64,000 nt of DNA from CAIVVT01 sp963838205 (GTDB lineage: Bacteria > Acidobacteriota > Terriglobia > Bryobacterales > Bryobacteraceae): NCBI GenBank assembly GCA_963838205.1, contig CAWIQF010000010.1, positions 62,001-126,000 on the forward strand, in the 5' to 3' direction. Below the pieces are notes generated by a model. It saw nothing but the letters and a program-made list of their open reading frames with translations. It was not told the origin of the DNA and did not search any database. A program made the translations under genes and the position numbers. Below, in pieces: positions 18,249 to 27,245 of the stretch (position 1 is its first letter; each line of letters starts with the position of its first letter).

Positions 18249-19597
18249 AGACGCAATGGCAGATTCTGGTGGTGGATGACGAAGAAGTGATGCGCGAGTC
18301 ACTGGCGGCGTGGCTGGCCGAGGACGGCTACGGCGTCGACACGGCCGCATCCGGACGCGACGCAATCGAGCATGCACGGCGAAAGGACTACGCGATCTAT
18401 TTCATCGACCTCAAAATGCCGGGCGGCATCGACGGCATCGAGACGATGATGGAGATCCGGCGGCTGCACGCCGATGCGTCGATCATCATCATCACGGCCT
18501 ACGCGACGGTGGACACGGCGATCACGGCGATGAAGGAGGGCGCGCAGGATTACATCGTCAAGCCGTGCAACCCGGAAGAGATTTCACTGCTGGTGAACCG
18601 CATCATCAAGGTGAAGAACCTGCAGCGGGAGAACACGATCCTGCGCAAGAAGCTCTCGCGGCAGTACCACTTCGGCGACATCGTCAGCAAGAACGCGCGG
18701 ATGCAGGAGATATTCGCACTGTCCGCGGACATCGCCAATCTGCGCAGCACGGCGCTGATCCAAGGCGAGAGCGGCACGGGCAAGGAGATCATCGCGCGCG
18801 CGATCCATTTTTCCGGCGACCGCGCGGGCAAGCCATTCGTCGCCGTGTCGTGCGCCGCGCTGGCCGAAACGCTGCTTGAATCCGAGTTCTTCGGACACGA
18901 GAAGGGATCGTTCACGGGCGCCGGCGCGCAGAAGAAAGGCAAGTTCGAAATGGCGGATGGGGGCACGCTGTTTCTGGATGAGATCGGCGACATTTCTCCG
19001 AAGCTGCAGGTGGATCTGCTGCGCGTCCTGCAGGAAAAGGCGTTTTACCGTGTGGGCGGGTCGGAGGAAGTCCGGGTCGACGTGCGCGTGATCGCGGCGA
19101 CGAAGGTGGACCTGCGCCAGGCGGTGCAGGAGGGGCGCTTTCGCGACGATCTGTACTACCGGCTGAACGTGATCGAGATTCATGTTCCGCCGCTGCGCGA
19201 GCGGCGCGAGGATATCCCGCTGCTGGCCGAGCATTTCCTGGAACGGCTGGCGCCGGAATTACGCAAGGAGATCACGGGCATCTCGGAAGGCGGCATGCGC
19301 GTGTTGATGGACTACGCCTGGCCGGGCAACGTGAGAGAGTTGGAGAACTCGATCGAACGCGCCATGGTCACGTGCCGTGGCCACGTACTGACTGAAGACG
19401 ACTTCGCGTTCCTGGCCCGCGCGGGCAACGGCCATAGCTGGACTCCGCCCGACGCCACACTCGAGGAGATCGAGAAGCTGATGATCGAGGCCGCGCTCGA
19501 ACGTAAGAGCGGAAACGTGAAGGAGGCCGCCGTCGCACTGGGCATCGACCGTTCCACGTTGTACGAGAAAATCAAGCGATACGAGATCCGGCGATAG
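18245..19597 (+). CDS. NtrC-family response regulator with GSFTGA loop
   Basis: 450 residues. The receiver (1-125: VVDDEEVMRE, acceptor in YFIDLKMPG, ITAYATV, VKPC) is followed by an AAA+ domain with Walker A GESGTGKE, the loop GSFTGA in place of the usual GAFTGA, and Walker B FLDEIGDI. The C-terminal Fis-type helix-turn-helix is NVKEAAVALGIDRSTLYEKI. The sigma-54 contact loop substitution (Ala to Ser) is seen in some activators and may alter or keep function. It is the last gene of the haem-kinase operon and the obvious phosphorylation partner. Target promoters are unknown. Confidence 0.92.
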   Translation: MKTQWQILVVDDEEVMRESLAAWLAEDGYGVDTAASGRDAIEHARRKDYAIYFIDLKMPGGIDGIETMMEIRRLHADASIIIITAYATVDTAITAMKEGAQDYIVKPCNPEEISLLVNRIIKVKNLQRENTILRKKLSRQYHFGDIVSKNARMQEIFALSADIANLRSTALIQGESGTGKEIIARAIHFSGDRAGKPFVAVSCAALAETLLESEFFGHEKGSFTGAGAQKKGKFEMADGGTLFLDEIGDISPKLQVDLLRVLQEKAFYRVGGSEEVRVDVRVIAATKVDLRQAVQEGRFRDDLYYRLNVIEIHVPPLRERREDIPLLAEHFLERLAPELRKEITGISEGGMRVLMDYAWPGNVRELENSIERAMVTCRGHVLTEDDFAFLARAGNGHSWTPPDATLEEIEKLMIEAALERKSGNVKEAAVALGIDRSTLYEKIKRYEIRR

Positions 19598-19733
19598 CGC
19601 GGCATCCGGAGGCAGCACGTCAGGATCCCCGGCATGGATTCGAACTGTTGTAGCGATACCGCGGGACACTTCGGCGACGTCGTCGGACTACCAACAAAAC
19701 TACGTCGTCGCTTCCACGTGCGGTCAGAACCGC

Positions 19734-22700
19734 TTATACGTGCACTCGCCGTTCGATTGCCGGATCTTGCGTGAAGACTAGAACATGAATTTCAAAGCCA
19801 GTCTGACACTGCCGGGGCCCGACGGACGTATAGCTGATCACGCCGAAGTTGGGATCGCCGACAATGGTGTCTGGCGTACCGAATACGGGATGGTTGAAGG
19901 CATTCTGCGCCTCCAGGCGCAATTCGAGTTTCATCTGTTCATGGCTGGCGGACAATCCGAATTCCTTCAGGATGGACAAGTTGGTGTTGAAGAAGAAGGG
20001 ACTACGCACGCTTCCCACCGTCCGCGGCGCATTGCCCAAGGTGTACGGATCTGGCGCCTGGAACACGTTCGGATTGGCAAAGTAGTTATTGATCCAATTG
20101 GATTCGGCGCCGCCGCTGAATTCCGGCGTGCCTACGAGATTGGGCCGCTGGGGGCCGTAAGTCCAGATGGGGGTACCTCCGTTTGCGACCATAAACTGAA
20201 GCGGGAAGCCTTCATGAATGCTCCAGACACCGGCGGTCTTCCAGCCGCCCACGATGAGATCAAGCGCCCGAGGCATCTTGTTGAAGAAGGTTCTTCCCCG
20301 TCCCACCGGCAAGTCATAGCTGTACTCGAATTTCAGCTGCTGCGGAATGTCGAAAGTCGAGAGGCTCCGTTCCAGGTACGCCCGGTTGGGATCCTGGATA
20401 TTCGATCCTGAGTTGGGGCCGTTCGCCAGCCAGGCTACGTTGGTGTCGTACGTGGAGGAGTCGTCGATGGATTTCGACCAAGTGTAATTCGCCGAAAGTT
20501 GCAATCCGCTGGAGTAACGCTTTTCCACGACGATTTGCAGCCCGTTATAGATGGAGTTGGCGCTCGGCGGTTCGTCCGAGGCCACGCCGGTAAACTGCGG
20601 AAACGGCAACATTAGCTGATAGGCCTGGACAGTCGGGCTGGAAAGACTGCTGTTGGCGTAGTACGAGCCCGTGAGGACCGGCGCGAAGGGATTTGTCACA
20701 TAGTTGCCGAGGTTTCCAATCTGGGTTGGGCTCATCTTTTCGACCTGCGCCCCCAAGACATCCAGATTGTTGTTGCCGGCAAAATACAGATGAGTTCCTT
20801 TCTTACCGATGTATTGCACGCTGACCACCAGATTCGAAGTTACTTCGCGCTGGAATCCGAAGCTCCAGCTTTGCTCGTAAGGAGTTTGGGCTGCCGCTGC
20901 GGTGCGGAGCGGACCTATGGCCCCGTAGCCAACGTCGTTCAACAAACCGAGAGAGCTTCCCGGCGGCAGGATCAGCCCATTGGGAAAAGGATTGCTCAGA
21001 TGCAACCAGGGCGTCGCGCCATCGTTTTGATAAGTCGTGAGCGCACTGGTTGACTGGGTGAATCCCTGCGAACCGTAGCTCAACAGTCCATTGGCCCCGG
21101 AGCGGGTTTGGCCGTAATAGATGCCGTAGCCACCGCGCATGACGGTCTTGTTGTCCACCCGCCAGGCGAAGCCGAACCGTGGCTGAAGGTCTTTCCAGTC
21201 CGTTTGCCAGTCGCTGCGGATGCTGGAGCTATCGAATACCTCTCCGCCATGAAGCGTACCGAGGCCAGGCACCGTGAGCGGAGAGACCACGTTCGGATCG
21301 AACCAGTTCATCCGATTGTCACGCTCGGTTCTGGGCAAATTCACGTCGTAGCGAAGTCCGATATTCAGCGTAAGTCTGGGAGCGACCTTCCAGTTATCCT
21401 GGACAAATCCGGCATATTGGAAGCTTTCTGACGCAGGCTCGAACTGGACCTGGTAGTAAGCTCCCCCACCCATCAACTGGCCCATCATGAAACTGGCCAT
21501 GCCGTCGCCGCCGCACTGCGTATTATCAGGGTTCGGGCACTGTGAACTGCCCAGGCTGTTGAAATTGAGGTAGCCGACCGGAGCGTTCGTCTGAATATAG
21601 TTTTGCTGGTGCAGCCGCCCCTCGGCGCCGAATTTCAGTTCGTGTTTTCCATGGATCTTCGTAAGAACCCCGGTAAGCTGGCCAGTGTCTTGGCCCTGGT
21701 GGTAGTTGCCGTAAGGATCCTGCCCGATGCTTGTGAACCCAGCGCTATAGTAACCGCTGCCGATGAACGTGGCGGGAACACCGAGAAAACCGTTGGTTTG
21801 CAGATAAGATGGAAAACCAAGAGTGCCCAGGGGATCCGCGTTCAGGCTCTTATTGTAGGCATCGATCTCCTCCGAGCCTCGCGAGAAGCCCAGCGTCATG
21901 TTCAATATCAGAGTTGGGCTAAAGGTCTGTGTATCATTAATCACGAACAGGTGCGCCGCGCCCTGGTTCGGCCCGCTCCCGCAGGGATCCGTGAAATTAT
22001 TGAAGCAGTTGAAAGGAGTATAGCTATTTTTGCCCCGTGAGTATTTTGCGCTTAGCATATTCTTATCGCCGAAGCGGTGGTCGATCTTGATATCGAACTG
22101 GTCGCTGGCGTTGGCCGACGCTCCCGATCCGATCCAGTTGTCGTAGATGCTGCCACCCGCGATATTCGGCATTGGGAACAGCTTCATCATTTTCTGTGCA
22201 ACAGGATCGATCAGGTTTCCGGCCGCAACGGACAATTGGTACGGCGTGCCGTTCAGCGTCGGATTTCCACCGCTGGCATAAGTAGCCAGGTTGTTGAACG
22301 GAATATAGGCGCTGCGGTAGGCGCCGGCCGGCCCATTAGCCGGAGTTTGGAAAGTGCCGGAATAAGGATCATAGATTTGCCCGGCAATTACGCTGCAGAG
22401 CCCAGCCGAATCGAACGTGCCGCCATTGGCGCCACATATTTCTCCAAAGTCGCCGGAGCGTTCGGCGGCGCTGGGCACACCCGCCTGATAGGTACCCAAA
22501 TTGGATGAGCGCGTGCCATCCCAGTCAAAGAAGAAGAAGGTTTTGTTTTTGAAGATCGGCCCACCAATGGTGCCGCCGTAATTGTTGCGGTGTACGGGAG
22601 CAATCGGAACACCGTACTCATTGTTGAACCAGTTGTTCGCGTCGGTGATCTTGTTACGAATGAAATCGTACCCACTGCCATGGAAGGAATTGGTGCCCGA

Positions 22701-23471
22701 ACGCGTGATCATGTTCACGATCGCTGATCCGGAGAATCCATATTCCGCGCTGAAGTTGGTCTGCTGTACCTTGAACTCTTCCACCGCTTCAGCGGACGGG
22801 GTATAGGTGACCTGCGTGATGCCGCCATTGGGCTCGAAGTTGGTGATGGAAGCACCATCCATCAGAATGTCTGCGTTTGCCCCCCGGCTGCCATTGGACG
22901 AAAAGTTCGTACCGGTGTCGCCGACAGAGTTCGAGTCGCTCATGTTGTTGATACCCGGCGCCAGCCCGACAAAATCCAGCACGTAGCGGTCAACCAAGGG
23001 CAAATCATTTATGAACCGGCGATTGACCACCTGGCCCGTCACCGCATCCTCGGTCTGGAGGCTCTGCGCCTGGGAATCCACGTCAACGCTTTGCTTCGAG
23101 ATGGCCACCTTCAGGCCGAGGTTTGCCGTCGCGTTCTCGCTGACGTTTAACGTGACGTTGGTACGCACCGTTTTCTCAAAGCCTTCCAGTTCCGCGGACA
23201 CGGTATACAATCCCGGCGGGATCGTTGTGAACACGTATCGCCCGCTGTTATCCGACGTGGTGGCAAACTGGTATCCCTTCTGTTGGTCAACAAGCGTCAC
23301 CTTCGCCCCTGGCACTAAGGCCCCGCTTGGGTCGGTGATGTTACCGCTCAGGGTCCCAAAGTACCCCTGGCCGAAGAGCATCATGGGCATCAGGAACAGA
23401 ATGGCTAATAGCAGTCCGCTGGGAATTCTCCGCGGGCTGTTTGATTGGCGACTTGAAGTAGCTAGGATCAT
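19734..23471 (-). CDS. Oar-like TonB-dependent receptor, C-terminus frameshifted
   Basis: 1,245 residues: a signal peptide (GLLLAILFLMPMMLFGQG), a CarboxypepD_reg domain (about 40-120, SGNITDPSGALVPGAKVTL), a plug (NGSRGANADILMDGAS, then FSAEYGFSGSAIVNMITRSG) and a long barrel. In acidobacteria these receptors import oligosaccharides or peptides. The last strand is broken. The annotated end adds about 20 odd residues ending RRVHV, while removing the T at 19802 restores LALKFMF followed by a stop at 19778, the expected Phe-terminated ending. AAGGAG precedes the ATG at 23471. A 14-base palindrome at 23623 may be an operator. Confidence 0.9.
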   Translation of the reverse strand: MILATSSRQSNSPRRIPSGLLLAILFLMPMMLFGQGYFGTLSGNITDPSGALVPGAKVTLVDQQKGYQFATTSDNSGRYVFTTIPPGLYTVSAELEGFEKTVRTNVTLNVSENATANLGLKVAISKQSVDVDSQAQSLQTEDAVTGQVVNRRFINDLPLVDRYVLDFVGLAPGINNMSDSNSVGDTGTNFSSNGSRGANADILMDGASITNFEPNGGITQVTYTPSAEAVEEFKVQQTNFSAEYGFSGSAIVNMITRSGTNSFHGSGYDFIRNKITDANNWFNNEYGVPIAPVHRNNYGGTIGGPIFKNKTFFFFDWDGTRSSNLGTYQAGVPSAAERSGDFGEICGANGGTFDSAGLCSVIAGQIYDPYSGTFQTPANGPAGAYRSAYIPFNNLATYASGGNPTLNGTPYQLSVAAGNLIDPVAQKMMKLFPMPNIAGGSIYDNWIGSGASANASDQFDIKIDHRFGDKNMLSAKYSRGKNSYTPFNCFNNFTDPCGSGPNQGAAHLFVINDTQTFSPTLILNMTLGFSRGSEEIDAYNKSLNADPLGTLGFPSYLQTNGFLGVPATFIGSGYYSAGFTSIGQDPYGNYHQGQDTGQLTGVLTKIHGKHELKFGAEGRLHQQNYIQTNAPVGYLNFNSLGSSQCPNPDNTQCGGDGMASFMMGQLMGGGAYYQVQFEPASESFQYAGFVQDNWKVAPRLTLNIGLRYDVNLPRTERDNRMNWFDPNVVSPLTVPGLGTLHGGEVFDSSSIRSDWQTDWKDLQPRFGFAWRVDNKTVMRGGYGIYYGQTRSGANGLLSYGSQGFTQSTSALTTYQNDGATPWLHLSNPFPNGLILPPGSSLGLLNDVGYGAIGPLRTAAAAQTPYEQSWSFGFQREVTSNLVVSVQYIGKKGTHLYFAGNNNLDVLGAQVEKMSPTQIGNLGNYVTNPFAPVLTGSYYANSSLSSPTVQAYQLMLPFPQFTGVASDEPPSANSIYNGLQIVVEKRYSSGLQLSANYTWSKSIDDSSTYDTNVAWLANGPNSGSNIQDPNRAYLERSLSTFDIPQQLKFEYSYDLPVGRGRTFFNKMPRALDLIVGGWKTAGVWSIHEGFPLQFMVANGGTPIWTYGPQRPNLVGTPEFSGGAESNWINNYFANPNVFQAPDPYTLGNAPRTVGSVRSPFFFNTNLSILKEFGLSASHEQMKLELRLEAQNAFNHPVFGTPDTIVGDPNFGVISYTSVGPRQCQTGFEIHVLVFTQDPAIERRVHV

Positions 23472-23979
23472 GTCATCTCCTTCGCATCCGCGCGCAGCCT
23501 TCGCGGCAGTTCACTCCGGCTCACAAGTCTCCCTGGAGACGCCAAGGAGTAATGCCATGGCGAAGCTAGGGAATTGCCGCCGACATTCTCGTCGGGCCCC
23601 TTCGGTCCCACTAATGTATACTCCATTGTTCAATGGTTTGGGTCAAGGCATAACATTATATATTCGCCAGGATTTCCATTTTGCCATCCTGGCCCGTTGT
23701 CGATTATACGTCCACCCGCCTCTCTTGGAGCTGGCTCATTCATTTTCCCCATCGCGAACGACTCCTACCGTCCCGGAGGAGCCAATTCTGGTTTCTCCGG
23801 GTACAGAAGAACCTGGAAGTGCCTCATTCCAAGCGATTTCTCAAACACCTGTCGCTCTCCTGTCTCCTTCGCCCGGTTTGTTTCCTTGACCGCCTAGCAA
23901 TTGGATCAATTCGCTCGTGCAGACGACCACTTCTACGGGTCGGCGACTGCGTGACCGTTTGGATCTTATTCTGGATGCC
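23472..23979. other. Gene-free stretch upstream of the Oar-like receptor
   Basis: 508 bases with no supported gene. On the minus strand it carries the receptor's leader and Shine-Dalgarno (AAGGAG, 23477-23482), and AT-rich stretches around 23610-23670 where a promoter is likely. Confidence 0.5.
23623..23636. promoter_or_regulatory. Palindrome, possible operator of the Oar-like receptor
   Basis: CCATTG-TT-CAATGG is a perfect 6-base dyad with a 2-base centre. It lies about 155 bases before the receptor start within an AT-rich segment. The binding factor is unknown. Confidence 0.3.
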
Positions 23980-26916
23980 TCAACGCCCGTGCGTCTGGGT
24001 CCGCACAGCGTACAGCGAACTCCGCGCGGCGATAAACAGGGTCCGGCGATCCGGTCCGCCGAAAAGCAATTGCAGCGGCCGCTCCGGCACCTCGATCGTG
24101 TCAATGAGCCGGCCCGCGGGGGTGTAGACATAGATCTGGCCGGCGGCGATGTAAACGTTGCCCCGAGCGTCGACCGCGACGCCCTCCCCGCCTTGCTCGA
24201 CGAAGGGCTGCATGTCGCTGAGACTGCCGTCGGCGTTGACCGTCGCGCGGAAAGTCTGCATCTGTGCTTCGCTCGTCAGGTACAACGCCTGGCCCGGCTT
24301 CGCCGGCGTGAGCGCGAAGGCGCGCAGCATGGGACTGTTCTTCACGCCCCACGCGGTACTGCCGCTGGTGAAGAGTTCGTCGGCGGCGAGGAAGGTCGTA
24401 CCGTCGGGCGAGATGTATTGGAAGGGCCGGGCAAGCGCGGGCACTTCGAGCCGCCAGTCGCCCACCGGAAGCACCGGCGTCAGGCCGGCGCGCGCGATCG
24501 CCGGCTCGGGCTTCAGCAGCGTCACATCCAGGCCAGGCGCATCGGGTTTGAAGCTATAGACTGTCCCATTGCCGGCGTAGGAGACCACGATCAGATTGCC
24601 CGCACGGTCGAAGGCCAGTTGGACGGGATCGAGCGCATTGTCGCGCACCGTCGTGATTTGGTACTCCTTCGTATTCCAACGATAGATGCGTTGCCAATGG
24701 GCGTCTACAAAATACAGATCCCCGGAAGGCGAGATCGCCCCGCCGGAGATGTTATAGAAGCCGCCGGCGAGTTTCTCCACATGTGCCTTCGGCGCGAGCA
24801 CGGACGAAGCCGCATGCGGGCGCTGCTGCGGCGCCTTCCCCGAGAGATCGAGCCAGGCGAACTCGCGCTGGCGCAGTTCGACGTGGCGCGTCTGGTCGTA
24901 CACGGCGTCGTCGTAGGACACCTTGCTATTGCTATAGCTGTGGAAATTGCGGAAGCGTATGCCGGTCGAATCAGTCACCTTCACCGCCCAGGGGAAGGGC
25001 TGGAACATGCTGATGACGCGATAGACGCAGAGGTTGGCGACGGTGATGTCGCGCGAACTCTGGATCTCCAGCGGCAAATCGGCGCCGCTCTCGCCGCGCT
25101 CGCCCTCTGTCTGCAGCGCGTAGATTTTCCAGTTGGCGGCGTTGTGCAGCTGCACCTCGTGGCGCACGTGATGCTCGCTGGACAGCTCGTAGATGCGGCC
25201 CTCGGTGGTCGTGTCTGAAATCAGCAGGCCGGCCTGCGCGAAGCTGCTCGGCGTCCAGATGTCGAAGAAGGTTCCGCCGCCGCCGTCGGTCACCCACAGG
25301 CTCGGATACTGCACATCCCAACGTCGGCGCGGGTCCGGGTCGCCAGTGTGGTTGCTGTTATACGGATTCTCCCGTCCGCCGTCGATCTTCGGCGTGCCAT
25401 GGCCGCCGAGCAGGCGGACGTCGTTCACCAGCGAATGCGCTCCCGCCATCCACTTCAGCGCCACCGCGCGCGGATTGATCCCGTTCGTGTAGAGGCCCAG
25501 CCCAATCACGATGTTGGTGCCGCCCTTCGGCGCCTCCACCATCGCCACCGGCCCGCCGATGCCCTGGAACGCCGCCGTGCCATCGAGCAGCGCGATCTCG
25601 GTCGCACCCGGATGCAGTCCGACGAGCACGGTGTCGGGCTTCAACACGAGCGTATCGCGGACCACATAGACGCCCGAGGGGAAATACAGCGTCCGATACC
25701 TGGCGATGGCGCGGCGCAGGGCATCGGTATCGTCGCTCTGCCCGTCGCCCTTGGCGCCCAACTCGCGCACGTTCGCCCAAGTGTCGCGCGCTGGCAGGTC
25801 GGGCAGGTCGGAAGCAGCGGGCGCGCTCAGGGTGCTGAGGGGCGCGGCCTCGTAGAGCGTCTTATACTCGCCCGGGGCGCCAATGTCCGCGTAGTGCAGT
25901 CCATGGGAGAAGAGCTTGACCTGATAGATCGCCCCGGCGCCGGCGAGCTTTTTGCCGCTCTCACGGAACTCGGCGAACCGCGGCACGTTCCGGCAGGCGA
26001 CGCCCTCCATGTTGACCTCGGTGCGTGCGTTCTTCTCCGCGCTGAGAATCACGGCCGTCCCGGAGATGTTCTCCATCCGCGCGTCTTTGACCCACATCTC
26101 GTCGGCAAACCCCGCGTCGACCGAGATCGCCGTGGGCACGTCCTGGAAATGGGGCCGGATCAGCGTGAGCCCGGCCTCGCGCTCGCGGATCGCTGCTTCG
26201 CGCTGGCCCTGAAAGAACGCATCGACCATCGTGAACTGCCAGCCCGGCGAGGGACGCGACGTCCAAACGCCATATTGGCCGCCGAGGAAGCGCACGTCCT
26301 CGACGACGTTGCCGGCCTCATGGATGCCCGCGAGGCCGGAACCGATACGAAACTCCATGTGCGCCAGGAAACAGTGCTGGGCATACTTGGAGCGCACCGC
26401 CGTCGCGCCGGCGTTGCCGGCGCCGATCTCAATGTCGATGTTGCTGATTGCCGAGTAAAACGTGCCAGGGTTGGCGTCGGGCACATTTTCGTAGACCGGC
26501 GGCGCGGCGCCGTGTGCGCCCGCCGGGCGGTTGCCGGCGAAGAACAGCATATATCGCTCGTTGCTCTTGTCCTGGTAGCCGGGCGTGTTTTGCCCGAGCA
26601 CGAGGACCGGCCGCGCCGCGCCATAACCGATCACGCGGATGCCCGGCCAGACGTAGACAGTGTGGCTGAGCCGATAGCGCCCCTCGGGTACGAAGACGAT
26701 ACCCTGCCGGGTAGTCTCCTGCACCCGATCGATGGCCCGCTGCAACGCGGTTGTGTCGTCGGCGACTCCATCGCCCTGCGCCGCGAAGGCTTCCTGCGTC
26801 AGGAAGACAGCCTTGGGATCGTCCAACCGCCGGGTGTAATAGGACGCCGGCCACACAAGGCTAGCAGCCAGCAGGGCCCACATGGCTCCCAAGACCACTC
26901 CAGTGCGTCCGAGCAT
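23980..26916 (-). CDS. Exported protein: two beta-helix lyase/glycosidase domains fused to a beta-propeller
   Basis: 978 residues. After a signal peptide (VVLGAMWALLAASLVWPAS), two Pectate_lyase_3/GH55-type right-handed beta-helices begin with near-identical signatures: AFAAQGDGVADDTTALQRAI (about 45-65) and ELGAKGDGQSDDTDALRRAI (about 385-405). From about residue 715 the sequence becomes an SMP-30/NHL-like beta-propeller (GAISPSGDLYFVDAHWQRIY, GVAVDARGNVYIAAGQIYVY). GH55 enzymes with two helices cut beta-1,3-glucans; the catalytic residues could not be placed, so the substrate is open. It stands downstream of the long gene-free leader of the Oar-like receptor on the same strand. Confidence 0.82.
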   Translation of the reverse strand: MLGRTGVVLGAMWALLAASLVWPASYYTRRLDDPKAVFLTQEAFAAQGDGVADDTTALQRAIDRVQETTRQGIVFVPEGRYRLSHTVYVWPGIRVIGYGAARPVLVLGQNTPGYQDKSNERYMLFFAGNRPAGAHGAAPPVYENVPDANPGTFYSAISNIDIEIGAGNAGATAVRSKYAQHCFLAHMEFRIGSGLAGIHEAGNVVEDVRFLGGQYGVWTSRPSPGWQFTMVDAFFQGQREAAIREREAGLTLIRPHFQDVPTAISVDAGFADEMWVKDARMENISGTAVILSAEKNARTEVNMEGVACRNVPRFAEFRESGKKLAGAGAIYQVKLFSHGLHYADIGAPGEYKTLYEAAPLSTLSAPAASDLPDLPARDTWANVRELGAKGDGQSDDTDALRRAIARYRTLYFPSGVYVVRDTLVLKPDTVLVGLHPGATEIALLDGTAAFQGIGGPVAMVEAPKGGTNIVIGLGLYTNGINPRAVALKWMAGAHSLVNDVRLLGGHGTPKIDGGRENPYNSNHTGDPDPRRRWDVQYPSLWVTDGGGGTFFDIWTPSSFAQAGLLISDTTTEGRIYELSSEHHVRHEVQLHNAANWKIYALQTEGERGESGADLPLEIQSSRDITVANLCVYRVISMFQPFPWAVKVTDSTGIRFRNFHSYSNSKVSYDDAVYDQTRHVELRQREFAWLDLSGKAPQQRPHAASSVLAPKAHVEKLAGGFYNISGGAISPSGDLYFVDAHWQRIYRWNTKEYQITTVRDNALDPVQLAFDRAGNLIVVSYAGNGTVYSFKPDAPGLDVTLLKPEPAIARAGLTPVLPVGDWRLEVPALARPFQYISPDGTTFLAADELFTSGSTAWGVKNSPMLRAFALTPAKPGQALYLTSEAQMQTFRATVNADGSLSDMQPFVEQGGEGVAVDARGNVYIAAGQIYVYTPAGRLIDTIEVPERPLQLLFGGPDRRTLFIAARSSLYAVRTQTHGR

Positions 26917-27024
26917 TCCTCAACCTCCTGTGCGGCTTCGCGCCAACAACATACTATCGCTCCGTCTCTTCGGAAGGAGCATTAGCGAATAGTCTGGCGC
27001 GCTACGGATGCTGTGGATGCCGAC

Positions 27025-27240
27025 TCAGAAAGAGATCTCTAACTTGAACAGCAACGGTGCAAACTCGTGCAGATCCCGGCGCCATGTCTGCCACTCGTGG
27101 GCCGTGCCCGGCGACTGGTAAAACACGTTCTTGATGCCGGCCTTGTCCAGTTCATCGCGCATGGCCAGCGCCGATTTCAGCATGCGCTCTTCGGCCGTAC
27201 CCCCAACGGCATCAATTACGATCAAGGTCTTCGCGAACTG
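27025..27240 (-). pseudogene. 3' remnant of an exported esterase (alpha/beta hydrolase)
   Basis: About 70 codons resembling the C-terminal end of Fes/feruloyl-esterase-like proteins: GTAEERMLKSALAMRDELDKAG, then NVFYQSPGTAHEWQTWRRDL with the catalytic His in AHEW and the end LFK. No catalytic serine part exists upstream, because the frame runs straight into the ThuA stop region at 27246. The 5' three-quarters of the gene is missing, so it is a deletion scar. Confidence 0.65.
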
Positions 27241-27245
27241 CCGGC

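Noticed and set aside
19618..19652. tRNA-like TGGATTCGAAC on the minus-strand sense of a T-loop
   Set aside because: The T-loop motif is present, but the flanking five-base stem does not pair and no acceptor stem, anticodon arm or CCA can be built.
25348..26985. 545-codon open frame on the plus strand
   Set aside because: Antisense to the beta-helix/propeller gene, with Arg/His/Gly-rich composition and no domain.
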